From NCBI GenBank assembly GCA_021205095.1, contig JAJPYE010000050.1:1-61945 (forward strand): a DNA stretch of 61,945 bases, given 5' to 3'. A program made the translations under genes and the position numbers. A model generated the notes under the pieces. It was not told the DNA's origin, searched no databases, and worked only from the letters and a program-made list of their open reading frames with translations. Source of the stretch: Oscillospiraceae bacterium (GTDB lineage: Bacteria > Bacillota > Clostridia > Oscillospirales > Oscillospiraceae). The first letter of the stretch is position 1. The number at the start of each line of letters is the position of its first letter. Of the stretch, positions 1 through 8,044 are shown in pieces.

Positions 1-223
1 TATAGGCGAACTTGGGTAAACAAAGTGTAAAACTCAATTAAATCAGCGTATCCTTCAATATTCCATTCCTTGGCTTAACCCCTCGCCACACTCCCTTAGC
101 CGAATACCTGTTTAAACCACAGCTAAAAGCGGATAGGGGAGAGGCGGAACAGGTAAGCCTATTTTAACGAGATTTGCGTCGCAAAACCACACCTTATCGT
201 TCATAGATTAGAAAGGCAATATC
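1..223. other. AT-rich stretch of the putative element, no gene seen
   Basis: No convincing reading frame was found. The base composition is clearly AT-richer than the chromosome to the right of 4635. A 13-bp palindrome (TTTGCG-T-CGCAAA, 173-185) lies about 40 bases before the zinc-ribbon gene and could be an operator, but nothing else supports that. A weak purine-rich ribosome site (AGAAAGG) stands before the ATG at 224. Confidence 0.4.
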
Positions 224-427
224 ATGTTTTGTAATACCGAAGTTTTTTACGGCTTAACCAGGCCCGCGCACGTCACTAATAGGCCTGAACCCATTACTGG
301 GAAAGACGGTGTACCGCGTTACCGCAACACCAACACCTGTGTTTGCTGCGGTGCTGAAATCCCGGAAGGTCTTCTGAACTGCCCTAAATACCTTGACCTT
401 CTCCGCCTCTCTGAGAACGAGAAATAA
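224..427 (+). CDS. small zinc-ribbon-like hypothetical protein
   Basis: The gene encodes 67 residues of unknown function. The only recognisable feature is a zinc-ribbon-like half, CVCCGAEIPEG followed by a further Cys (NCPKY), in the second half of the protein. Such short ribbons are common in proteins of mobile elements and phages. The second pair of ligands is incomplete (only one Cys after the CxxC), so it may bind metal as a dimer or not at all. It sits on the foreign-looking side of the integrase and its codon use resembles that of the downstream surface-protein gene. It has a modest ribosome site at 211-217. Function not recognised. Confidence 0.5.
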   Translation: MFCNTEVFYGLTRPAHVTNRPEPITGKDGVPRYRNTNTCVCCGAEIPEGLLNCPKYLDLLRLSENEK

Positions 428-701
428 CCGAACAGCAAAACTGCGTTGGCCTTCAGTTTATAACAGGCTTTCTGCCTGCGAGTTTCCAACCAACACCACT
501 TATGCCAGGGCAGCTCAGTTGCTCGCAGCGTTCCACTCGTCCATCAGGGAAGAGAGGGAAAGACAGGGGTTGGATTCCCCTTCCTGGCCCAAGCGTGGTC
601 TTGCCAGTAACCACGCAACTAATAATCTGTTGTAATACACAAAACGAAAGGTGGTGCATGCGCACCTAGCTAAGCTCTCACTTAACTACGCGCAACCTAA
701 T
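428..701 (+). other. non-coding leader with several small inverted repeats
   Basis: These 274 bases lie between the zinc-ribbon gene and the surface-protein gene, and I see no credible gene here. They carry several inverted repeats: CTGCGAG (476-482) with CTCGCAG (522-528), a GGGG/CCCC pair near 567-580, and GCGTGGT (593-599) with ACCACGC (610-616) around a 10-base loop. None is followed by a T-run, so they do not look like terminators. A structured 5' leader for the downstream gene is possible. I could not match it to a known riboswitch. Confidence 0.3.
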
Positions 702-2942
702 ATGAAAACCAAGCAGACTAAACTTTTGGCGTTTTTCCTGGTTCTCACTCTCCTGGTAACTGCAATGAGCGGTTTCGCTTTTGCAACCGAAGATGAAGAC
801 CCGCCCCTGTCCATTGAGGCAATAGACGACGCTGACATCGCTAATGACGAACCCATCGGTGATGACGATGCCTCTGACGTTCCCGAAACCATCTCCGAGA
901 GTGAAGATGAGCCAGAATCTGAAGATGATGCTGAGGAAGCCTATATTGAGGAAGATGAGGATATCGACGTAGCCGAGGATGAAGAGGTTTCTGAGGAGCC
1001 TGAAGTCGATAACGACATAGAGGGCGACGAGGAGTCTGAAGATGAAGCCGAGAAATCCGAGAAAACTGAAGAGGCCAAGGCTAACGAAGACATAGGCGAT
1101 GAGCCTGAAATCATTTCCGAGGGTAAAACCGAGGCGAAGGCTGAAGACGAGAAGACCGAGGAAGTCGTTCTGACCGAGCAGACCATCTCTACTTCCATTA
1201 GCGGTATCACTGTTACCGTGTCCGGCTCTCTCCCTGAAGGCTGCACTCTGTCTGTCATTCCCGTGAGCGTGGATGATGACAGTCTGAACGTTGTTCTTGC
1301 TGTTGACATTTCCATCTACAACGCGGACGGTTCTGTTTTTGAACCGGAGGCTGGCACTATCTCTACCACGATTACGTCTGATGCTATCGTGGATTGCGAC
1401 AGTGTGTACTATGTCCCTGAAGACGGCGAGGCTATCCAGGTCGCTGCCGTTGTTGAAGATGGCGTGGCTGAATTCGAGGCAAACCATTTCTCTATTTATG
1501 TTGTTACAAGCACAGACTTGGACGCTGGCACTTCTACTGTTACGGTTACTGGCACGTATCATCAGGAAGAAGCCCGTTCCATGCTGTCTTATATCAACGC
1601 ATTCCGCACAAGCTCTACTGACGCTTGGTATTGGAATGAAACTGATACCGAGAAGGTGTACGTCTCTGGCCTGGGAGAGTTGGTATATGATTACGACCTG
1701 GAGCAGATCGCTATGCTCCGCGCCGCCGAGATCGCTATCTCTTATTCCCACACCCGTCCTGACGGAACCTCTTGCTTTACCGTGGAATGCAACGGTGTTA
1801 CGAGCGCTGGCGAGAATATCTGGTACTCTAACAACGGCGATGGAACCGCGCTGACAGCTTTCACCGTATTCAGAGAAGAGGATAACCCCTACGCGACTCA
1901 GGGCCACCGTCGGCTTATGCTTTCTGACACAAAGACTTCCGTTGGCATCGCCTGTGTCGAGATAGAAGGTTATTACTACTGGGTAATGGAGTTCGGTTGG
2001 GACAGCTATAATACCACTTCTACCGGTGACATAGACGGTGAGTGGGATGTTGAGACCACTGTGCTCAACTCTCTCCTGGACGAGAGCGAGCTTGCCTCCC
2101 ACGTCCATACTTATGATGCTGGTGTTGTTACAACCGAGGCCACCTGCACTACTGCTGGAGTAATAACCTACACTTGCACAGACTGTGGTGCTACTTATAC
2201 TGAATCAATTGCCGCCACAGGTCATACTTATAGCGAGGGACTTATCACGAGAGACGCTACTTGCACCGAAGATGGTTCGATGGTATACACCTGTACCGTA
2301 TGTGGCGCGAACGTTGCTGAAATCATTCCCGCCACAGGTCATTCATGGGATGTCGGTGAAGTTACCACTGCCGCTACTTGCACCGTAGATGGTGTTATGA
2401 CCTACCACTGCACAGTGTGCGATGCCACCAAGACCGAAGCTATCCCCGCTACAGGCCACACCTGGGGTGAGGGAGAGGTTACCAAGGAAGCCACTTGCAC
2501 TGAGGATGGTGAGAAAACCTATATCTGCTCCGTTTGCGGAACAATTAAGATTGAGGTCATCCCTGCCGCTCATACCTGGGATGAGGGCGTTGTCACGACC
2601 GAGGCTACTTGCACGGAAGATGGTGTTCTGACTTACACTTGCACCGTTTGTGGAGAGATCAAGACCGAGGCTATTGTGGCCACAGGCCATAGCTATGACA
2701 ACGGTGTGGTCACAACGGCGGCTACCGCTACAACAGCCGGCGTGAGAACTTATACTTGTGTCAACTGCGGTGACACCTACACTGAAACCATTGCGGCTAC
2801 AGGAACTTCCAGCACATCCAGCGATATCCCCAAAACTGGCGATAACACAGACATCGCTCTGTGGGTCGGCATTCTCGCCGCCTGCGCTATGGGCGCTGGT
2901 GCTGTTACCGTAATTTCTCGCAAGAAGATTATCTCCAAATAA
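702..2942 (+). CDS. cell-wall-anchored CAP-domain surface protein with Cys-rich repeats
   Basis: This is a secreted protein of 746 residues. It starts with a signal peptide (MKTKQTK, hydrophobic core, AFA cleavage site near residue 28). A very acidic Glu/Asp-rich stretch follows (about 30-160), then a beta-rich linker and a CAP/SCP-PR1 domain (about 285-440; HTRPDG and AGENIW are typical). Six repeats of about 39 residues follow (2106-2804), each with ATCT and CxxCG cysteines except the last, which lacks the first Cys. The C-terminus has the sortase signal IPKTGD, a hydrophobic helix and a basic tail. I chose the ATG at 702 because the signal peptide begins there; a GTG at 651 is in frame but adds 17 unlikely residues. 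The likely role is as a surface or adhesion factor carried by the element. Confidence 0.85.
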   Translation: MKTKQTKLLAFFLVLTLLVTAMSGFAFATEDEDPPLSIEAIDDADIANDEPIGDDDASDVPETISESEDEPESEDDAEEAYIEEDEDIDVAEDEEVSEEPEVDNDIEGDEESEDEAEKSEKTEEAKANEDIGDEPEIISEGKTEAKAEDEKTEEVVLTEQTISTSISGITVTVSGSLPEGCTLSVIPVSVDDDSLNVVLAVDISIYNADGSVFEPEAGTISTTITSDAIVDCDSVYYVPEDGEAIQVAAVVEDGVAEFEANHFSIYVVTSTDLDAGTSTVTVTGTYHQEEARSMLSYINAFRTSSTDAWYWNETDTEKVYVSGLGELVYDYDLEQIAMLRAAEIAISYSHTRPDGTSCFTVECNGVTSAGENIWYSNNGDGTALTAFTVFREEDNPYATQGHRRLMLSDTKTSVGIACVEIEGYYYWVMEFGWDSYNTTSTGDIDGEWDVETTVLNSLLDESELASHVHTYDAGVVTTEATCTTAGVITYTCTDCGATYTESIAATGHTYSEGLITRDATCTEDGSMVYTCTVCGANVAEIIPATGHSWDVGEVTTAATCTVDGVMTYHCTVCDATKTEAIPATGHTWGEGEVTKEATCTEDGEKTYICSVCGTIKIEVIPAAHTWDEGVVTTEATCTEDGVLTYTCTVCGEIKTEAIVATGHSYDNGVVTTAATATTAGVRTYTCVNCGDTYTETIAATGTSSTSSDIPKTGDNTDIALWVGILAACAMGAGAVTVISRKKIISK
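2106..2804 (+). repeat. six in-frame tandem repeats of about 117 bp
   Basis: Units begin at 2106, 2223, 2340, 2457, 2571 and 2688. Each codes for a 39-residue module that opens with HTY, HTW, HSW or HSY; unit four is one codon shorter (38). A conserved core reads ATCT-x-x-G-x-x-x-Y-x-C-x-x-CG. The modules are diverged at DNA level, so they are not a recent expansion. Similar modules are common in Clostridia surface proteins. Confidence 0.9.
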
Positions 2943-2968
2943 CAAAGGGATAGCAAAAAAGCAATCTA

Positions 2969-3009
2969 AAGGAGCTTGCCGCTAACGTGAGCAGGCTCCT
3001 TAATTTTCA
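2969..3009 (+). terminator. rho-independent terminator of the surface-protein gene
   Basis: An 11-bp inverted repeat with one G-U pair (2969-2979 and 2991-3001) encloses an 11-base loop and is followed by AATTTTC. It begins 26 bases after the stop codon of the surface-protein gene and separates that gene from the integrase. Confidence 0.7.
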
Positions 3010-3045
3010 AAAATCTAAATTTTTGGTAAAAACGCTTATATCACG

Positions 3046-3085
3046 AGGCCTCAAGGCGTGGTATAATACAGGCGCATTGAGGCCT
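3046..3085 (+). promoter_or_regulatory. integrase promoter region with flanking inverted repeat
   Basis: A perfect TATAAT lies at 3062-3067, with no good -35 hexamer 17 bases upstream (TATCAC). It is centred inside a perfect 9-bp inverted repeat, AGGCCTCAA (3046-3054) and TTGAGGCCT (3077-3085). This arrangement resembles a dimeric-repressor operator over the promoter. The integrase ribosome site (AAAGGAG) follows at 3097-3103. Confidence 0.5.
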
Positions 3086-3112
3086 TTCTGCCGAGAAAGG
3101 AGATATTTTTAT

Positions 3113-4300
3113 ATGGCAGAAAGACGAAAAGACAACAAAGGAAGGGTTCTGCGAAAAGGGGAATCCCAGAGAAAGGATCTACTGTATCAGTATAGATACA
3201 CGGACGTAACAGGCCAACGTAAGACGGTGTATGCAAAGGCATTGCCTGACCTGAGAGAAAAAGAGCGCCAGATAGAGGAAGCTAAAAATGCCGGCGTAGA
3301 CTACCAATCCGGGAAAATAACAGTATTGGAGCTGCTGGAGATTTTCATATCTGTCAAGAAAAACGTAAAACCGCAGACGATACGACTATATAATGAACGT
3401 ATTACCGTCATTGGGAGAACGTGGCTTGGGCCCAAACGTATATGCGAAGTCAAGCAAACAGACGCTAAACAGTGGTTCGTGGAGCGTAGCAACGAGGGGA
3501 AGTCCTATAACACCCTGCGAGGCTTTAGTGCTTTGCTTAAAGTGGCGTTTCAAATGGCGTATGATGAGTACGCGATCAAGAGAAATCCATTTAGCTTCAA
3601 TCTAAGAGATGTTCTGCGAAATGATACGAAGAAAAAAGAAGCACTTACACCTGAACAGCAACGGATATGGCTGGAATTTATACGTAGTAAGAAGTGCTAC
3701 AGAAGGCACTACCATCAGTATGTCATTCTGCTCGAAACAGGTATGCGTATAAGTGAGTTCTGCGGGCTAACCATTAAGGATTTAGATTTTGAAGCGCGAA
3801 CGATACGTATTGAACGGCAATTGGCAAAGATGCAAAAACACGGGCTCATAATTCAAGAGCCAAAATCTTCGAGTGGTATACGAACAATTCCAATGACAGA
3901 CACAGCGTATGAAAGCTTCAAGGCTCTTTTAGCTGAAAGACCGAAGTTAGCTGAAGAACCTGTTGTGGACGGTGTGAGCGGATTTGTTTTGCTGAACATC
4001 AAAGGCTGTCCAACAACAGGCAACGCATTTGATGGAATTGTCAGAGACGCAAGGAGAAATTTCCAGAAGATGCACCCTGATATAGAAATGCCAGATATTA
4101 CGCCCCATACGTTCCGGCATACATTCTGTACAAACATGGCAAATGCCGGGATGGATCCAAAAACGCTACAGTACATAATGGGCCATGCAACGGTAAACAT
4201 GACATTGAACCATTATGCTCACACAGGGTCAGAACAGGCCATAGAACAGATGGAGAAACTTAATCTCCGAAGTGTAGAAAAGGCCAATATATCAGAGTGA
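3113..4300 (+). CDS. int: site-specific tyrosine recombinase (Tn916 integrase type)
   Basis: The product has 395 residues. The N-terminus resembles the small DNA-binding domain of Tn916-type integrases (lysine-rich, RYTDVTGQRKTVYA), followed by a SAM-like core-binding domain and the catalytic domain. The catalytic set is visible: Arg212 (GMRISE), His332 and Arg335 (HTFRHTF), His358 (GHATV) and Tyr368 (NHYAH). It would excise and integrate the mobile element by strand exchange. I start at the ATG at 3113 because it has a strong AAAGGAG site and a matching N-terminal domain; the longer frame from 2987 runs through the terminator. It is AT-rich compared with the host genes to the right. The gene lies at the host-side edge of the element. 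Confidence 0.92.
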   Translation: MAERRKDNKGRVLRKGESQRKDLLYQYRYTDVTGQRKTVYAKALPDLREKERQIEEAKNAGVDYQSGKITVLELLEIFISVKKNVKPQTIRLYNERITVIGRTWLGPKRICEVKQTDAKQWFVERSNEGKSYNTLRGFSALLKVAFQMAYDEYAIKRNPFSFNLRDVLRNDTKKKEALTPEQQRIWLEFIRSKKCYRRHYHQYVILLETGMRISEFCGLTIKDLDFEARTIRIERQLAKMQKHGLIIQEPKSSSGIRTIPMTDTAYESFKALLAERPKLAEEPVVDGVSGFVLLNIKGCPTTGNAFDGIVRDARRNFQKMHPDIEMPDITPHTFRHTFCTNMANAGMDPKTLQYIMGHATVNMTLNHYAHTGSEQAIEQMEKLNLRSVEKANISE

Positions 4301-4500
4301 CATTACAAGCAAAACAAACCAAGCAAATAAAAGCTTTGCGCAACGCCTACTACACCGTTTACTACACCAATTTGGTATCGATTTATAACGACTTATATCG
4401 ACTTATAACGGGTTTTGATTTAAGACGAACAAAAAAGACGACGAAAGCTCAAACCTTAAAAAATCCAGGAATTCGTTGATTTTCAAGGGGGTGCGGGCTA
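4301..4500. other. probable element end and attachment region with direct repeats
   Basis: No gene is supported between the integrase stop and the cdaA promoter. The stretch carries two sets of short direct repeats: ACTACACC at 4349-4356 and 4361-4368, and TCGATTTATAACG / TCGACTTATAACG at 4378-4390 and 4398-4410 (20-base period). Repeats of this kind next to an integrase gene often serve as arm-type binding sites. The exact attachment core cannot be fixed because the other end of the element is outside the window. Confidence 0.4.
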
Positions 4501-4540
4501 TGATAATTAGGGTAGGCACAAAAAAGCCTAAGATATTTTG

Positions 4541-4569
4541 TTGATATATTGGCCCGCCTGAGCTATAAT
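4541..4569 (+). promoter_or_regulatory. sigma-A promoter of cdaA
   Basis: TTGATA (4541-4546) and TATAAT (4564-4569) are separated by exactly 17 bases. It stands 65 bases before the cdaA start codon. A short hairpin (TAGGC/GCCTA, 4514-4531) just upstream may isolate it from the element. Confidence 0.75.
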
Positions 4570-4634
4570 AGTATATTGACAAAGAATATTTTTGCCTGCA
4601 AAGAACCGTAAGAATCAATGAAAGAGGCTGCTGC

Positions 4635-5516
4635 ATGAATACCTTTTTGACCGACCTGGTGGATAGCGCCAAATACATACTGTCTATGCAGTGGTACGAT
4701 GTGGTAGACATCCTGCTGGTTGCTTCGGCCATTTATGCTGTTCTCACCTTCATCCGGCGGACAAACGCCACAAAAGTGGCGCGGGGCATACTGATTTTGA
4801 TCATCGCATTGTGGCTGTCCAGCGCTTTGGGCCTGACGGTGACAAACTTTATCCTCCAGCAGGTGTTCAGCATTGGCATTATAGCGGTGGTGGTGCTGTT
4901 TCAGCCTGAAATCCGCCGTGCGCTGGAGCGTGTCGGTTCCAATCCGATGTTTTCCTTTTTGGGCAGAGACTGGGGCGGTCAGGCGCTGGAGAACGTCATT
5001 ATGCAGACGGTTTATGCCTGCGAGGATATGTCCAAGAGTCGGACAGGCGCTTTGATTGTCTTTGAGCGGTATAACCGTCTGGATGAGCAGCTATCCTCCG
5101 GCACGGCTATGGACGCCATTGTGTCCACAGAGCTTCTGAAAAACATTTTCTTCGACAAATCTCCCCTGCATGACGGGGCGGTTATCGTGAAGGATGGGCG
5201 CATTGCCGCGGCAGGTTGTATGTTGCCCCTGTCAAAAAATGCCAATCTGAGCCGAGAGCTGGGTATGCGCCACCGGGCGGGCATTGGCATGAGCGAACAT
5301 TCCGATGCGGTGGTGGTTATTGTTTCGGAGGAGACGGGAGACATCAGCGTGGTGGTAGACGGACTTTTGAAGCGCCACCTTTCCCCGGACACCTTTGAAA
5401 TGCTTTTGCGGCGGGAGCTTCTTCCGGCGGACGAGCCAAACGAACGTGTCACACTGCGAGACAGGCTTAGACGTAAAAAGGAGAAAAAACATGGGGAAAA
5501 CGAAGGAGACGAATAA
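4635..5516 (+). CDS. cdaA: diadenylate cyclase CdaA
   Basis: This 293-residue membrane enzyme makes c-di-AMP from two ATP. Three hydrophobic helices occupy about residues 20-95, followed by a DisA_N cyclase domain. The two catalytic signatures are present: DGA (SPLHDGAVIV) and RHR (GMRHRAGIG). The length matches CdaA, not DisA. A GAAAGAGG ribosome site precedes the ATG. Its stop overlaps the start of cdaR by 26 bases, the usual CdaA-CdaR pairing. The glmM gene that commonly follows is not here. Confidence 0.96.
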   Translation: MNTFLTDLVDSAKYILSMQWYDVVDILLVASAIYAVLTFIRRTNATKVARGILILIIALWLSSALGLTVTNFILQQVFSIGIIAVVVLFQPEIRRALERVGSNPMFSFLGRDWGGQALENVIMQTVYACEDMSKSRTGALIVFERYNRLDEQLSSGTAMDAIVSTELLKNIFFDKSPLHDGAVIVKDGRIAAAGCMLPLSKNANLSRELGMRHRAGIGMSEHSDAVVVIVSEETGDISVVVDGLLKRHLSPDTFEMLLRRELLPADEPNERVTLRDRLRRKKEKKHGENEGDE

Positions 5517-6771
5517 AAAACGCGGCGTCCGGGGCGGAAGCAATGTCTTCTGGGTCGTTGTTTCTCTGGTCATTGCCGTATTTATTTGGGTATACTATAC
5601 CTCTAACTATAGTTCCGCGATTACCCGCACCTTTTATGGCGTAGAAGTCACTTATTCTGGGGAAGATACCATGCGAGACTCCCTTAGTTTGATTATTTCG
5701 GAGGAGGAAAATACCACCGTCACCGTTACATTGAGCGGCAGCCGCCGGGAGCTTGGCAAGCTGACCAGCTCTGATCTGAAGGCCGTGGTAAATCTCTCCA
5801 GCGTCACCAGATCCGGCTACCGCACCATGGCCTATACCCTGTCCTATCCCAGCTCGGTCAACAGCAGCAATATTGAAGTCGTATCCCAATCGCCTCAGAC
5901 CGTTGGATTGCAGATAAGTAAGCTTTCCACAAAGGTGGTGGAGTTTACGGGTACCTTTTCGGGAACGGTGGCAGATGGATATGCCATCGACTCCGACCAG
6001 ATGACCTTTGACCCCAGCTATGTGACCGTTATCGGGCCGGAGGAGGAGCTGGATCAGATTACCGCCGCCCAGGTGATCGTGGACAGAGACGATGTAAGCA
6101 CCACCTTTACCGCTACGGCCAATTATACTTTTATTGATGCCGAAGGAGAGACTCTTTCCTTCGATGATTTGACTGTGGATACGGACACAGTGACTGTCAC
6201 CGTGCCGGTCAGTATGGTCAAGACGGTGGCTTTGGATGTGGCCCTGGTGGACGGCGGCGGCGCGACCAGCGACAATGTGATAAAGACCATCACCCCCACC
6301 ACCATCACCCTGGCGGGAGACACCGCCACCCTGGAAAGCATTAACACAATCACGCTGGCAACCATAGACCTGTCGGACTATCTGTCCTTCCCCACAACGG
6401 AATACACCATTGTATTGCCGGACGGCGTGGAGTGTATTTCCGGGGAAAACACCGCCACAGTGAGCCTTGAGTTTACGGGGCTGGAGAGCGCTGTGTTCTC
6501 TGTGACGAACCTGAGCTATATAAACCTGCCTTCCGGCTATACGGCCAGTATTCTGACGCAAAACCTTGTCGTTACCATCCGTGCTTTGTCTGACACGCTC
6601 AGCCAGATTTCTGCGAATAATATCCGGGCTGTGGCAGATCTGACGGATGTGACAACCACCTCCCGTGTGCCGGTGACGATTTATGTTGACGGTTATGACG
6701 ACGCCGGGGCGGTGGGTGATTACATAATCTATATCCAAATAGCGGTGGAGGAGGCAGAGGAGCAGTCATGA
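5491..6771 (+). CDS. cdaR: YbbR-domain regulator of CdaA
   Basis: The product has 426 residues. It has a short basic N-terminus, one transmembrane helix (about 17-37), then extracytoplasmic beta-rich YbbR repeats that fill the rest of the protein. Proteins of this family regulate the neighbouring diadenylate cyclase through the membrane. I use the ATG at 5491, which follows AAAAAGGAG and gives a normal N-in anchor; the upstream in-frame start would extend back inside cdaA without a membrane signal. It overlaps cdaA and is followed by an overlapping RseC-like gene. Confidence 0.92.
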   Translation: MGKTKETNKKRGVRGGSNVFWVVVSLVIAVFIWVYYTSNYSSAITRTFYGVEVTYSGEDTMRDSLSLIISEEENTTVTVTLSGSRRELGKLTSSDLKAVVNLSSVTRSGYRTMAYTLSYPSSVNSSNIEVVSQSPQTVGLQISKLSTKVVEFTGTFSGTVADGYAIDSDQMTFDPSYVTVIGPEEELDQITAAQVIVDRDDVSTTFTATANYTFIDAEGETLSFDDLTVDTDTVTVTVPVSMVKTVALDVALVDGGGATSDNVIKTITPTTITLAGDTATLESINTITLATIDLSDYLSFPTTEYTIVLPDGVECISGENTATVSLEFTGLESAVFSVTNLSYINLPSGYTASILTQNLVVTIRALSDTLSQISANNIRAVADLTDVTTTSRVPVTIYVDGYDDAGAVGDYIIYIQIAVEEAEEQS

Positions 6772-7169
6772 CGCAAAACGGAGTGGTAACAAAGCTGTTG
6801 GAGCGAGGCCGGGCTGAGGTAGCCGTGGAACGGGGAACCGCCTGCGGCGGTCACTGCGGGAGTTGTGAGGCGTGTATATATGCAAACCGCCTCGTTGTCC
6901 CGGCGGATAATCTTGTTTACGCGAAGCCTGGCGACCGGGTGGTGCTGGAGAGCAGCACCGGCGGCATCATGGGCGCGGCGGCGCTGATATATCTCATGCC
7001 CCTGGTGTTCTTTTTCGCTGGATATGCCGTTGGCGCCGGCCTGGGCCTGGCCCAGGGGGGCTGTGTGGCCGCCAGCGTGGCGGGCCTGGTTCTGGGAGGC
7101 GGCCTGGCAGTGCTTCTGGGCCGACGGCGGAAGGAAATTACCTTCCGTATTACCGGCTACTGCCGCTGA
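6768..7169 (+). CDS. RseC/MucC-family (SoxR-reducing system) protein
   Basis: The product has 133 residues. The N-terminal soluble part carries a cysteine cluster (CGGHCGSCEAC, about residues 21-31), followed by two transmembrane helices in the second half. This is the architecture of the RseC/MucC family, whose members are linked to redox maintenance with Rnf-type complexes in proteobacteria. No rnf or sigma-E regulator genes are nearby, so the partner is unknown here. The ATG overlaps the cdaR stop (ATGA), so translation is probably coupled. Confidence 0.82.
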   Translation: MTQNGVVTKLLERGRAEVAVERGTACGGHCGSCEACIYANRLVVPADNLVYAKPGDRVVLESSTGGIMGAAALIYLMPLVFFFAGYAVGAGLGLAQGGCVAASVAGLVLGGGLAVLLGRRRKEITFRITGYCR

Positions 7170-8044
7170 TGTATGGCTATGTCCGCCCGGAAAAGGGTGA
7201 GCTGAAGGTAAAGGAATACCAGCGCTATCGAAGCGTGTACTGTGGTTTGTGCCACCATCTGCGCCATCGGTATGGGCCAATGTGCCGCCTGCTTGTGAAT
7301 TATGATTTTACCCTTCTTGCCATGCTGTTTGCGGGAGAAGGGGAGGAGATAATATGCAGCAAACGCTGCCCGGTGCATCCCCTGCGAAAATATCCCTGCC
7401 TGGGTTCCTGTTCGGAGCTGGACGCGGCGGCGGATGAGACCGTGATCCTAGCCTGGTGGAAACTGCGGGATGGGGTACGGGATGAGCGTTTTTTCAAAAG
7501 CCTGCGGTATCGGGTCGCCTGTCTTATATTTCGCCGGGCCTATAAAAAGGCGGCGGGCCAAAGACCTGATTTTGCGGCGGAGACGCAGATGCAAATGGGC
7601 CGACTTAATAAGCTGGAGGACGCCAAAAGCCCAAGCCTGGATGAAACGGCGGACGCTTTTGCCTCCATCCTGCGGGCTGCCGGAGAGTGTGGGGCAGGAG
7701 AACGGTCGCGGATACTGGGGGAGCTTTTGTACCATCTGGGGCGGATTGTGTACCTTCTGGACGCGGCGGACGATTTGGCTCAGGATGAAAAAAACGGCGG
7801 CTATAACCCCCTGCGTTATCGCTTCCATTTGGAAAATGGAAAGCTTTCTCAGCAGGATGAGGCGGCTCTGCGCCTGACGCTTCAGCACTCCCACAACAGC
7901 ATTTCCGCCGCTTGGGCACTTTTGGAGCCGTCGCCCTATTCCGAGATTATTTCCAATATTATATATTTGGGGCTGCCTGCTGTGACACAGGCGGTTTTTG
8001 CCGGTACGTGGCGCCCCGACAAAAGAGAACGGAGCAAGCTATGA
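7169..8044 (+). CDS. DUF5685 family protein
   Basis: The product has 291 residues and no assigned function. The N-terminus [20 protein letters not shown], then [13 protein letters not shown] and later cysteines (CSKRCP, CLGSC), is characteristic of the DUF5685 family. The cysteines suggest a metal or Fe-S site near the N-terminus. The remainder is helical with conserved Asp residues ([19 protein letters not shown]), which resembles the all-alpha isoprenoid-synthase look, but this is only an impression. It overlaps the preceding gene by one base and the J-domain gene by four. Confidence 0.75.
   Translation: MYGYVRPEKGELKVKEYQRYRSVYCGLCHHLRHRYGPMCRLLVNYDFTLLAMLFAGEGEEIICSKRCPVHPLRKYPCLGSCSELDAAADETVILAWWKLRDGVRDERFFKSLRYRVACLIFRRAYKKAAGQRPDFAAETQMQMGRLNKLEDAKSPSLDETADAFASILRAAGECGAGERSRILGELLYHLGRIVYLLDAADDLAQDEKNGGYNPLRYRFHLENGKLSQQDEAALRLTLQHSHNSISAAWALLEPSPYSEIISNIIYLGLPAVTQAVFAGTWRPDKRERSKL

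Noticed and set aside
393-635. 80-codon frame on the plus strand after the zinc-ribbon gene
   Set aside because: It overlaps a better gene, has no ribosome site and crosses the inverted repeats; composition is that of a chance frame.
678-2108. 476-codon antisense frame over the surface-protein gene
   Set aside because: It is a by-product of the acidic GA-rich codons on the other strand; there is no start signal or recognisable domain.
4297-4479. 60-codon frame after the integrase
   Set aside because: It covers the direct-repeat region, has no ribosome site and overlaps the integrase stop.
5467-6738. 423-codon antisense frame over cdaR
   Set aside because: It is a shadow of a well-supported gene, rich in His and Arg as expected for a chance antisense frame.
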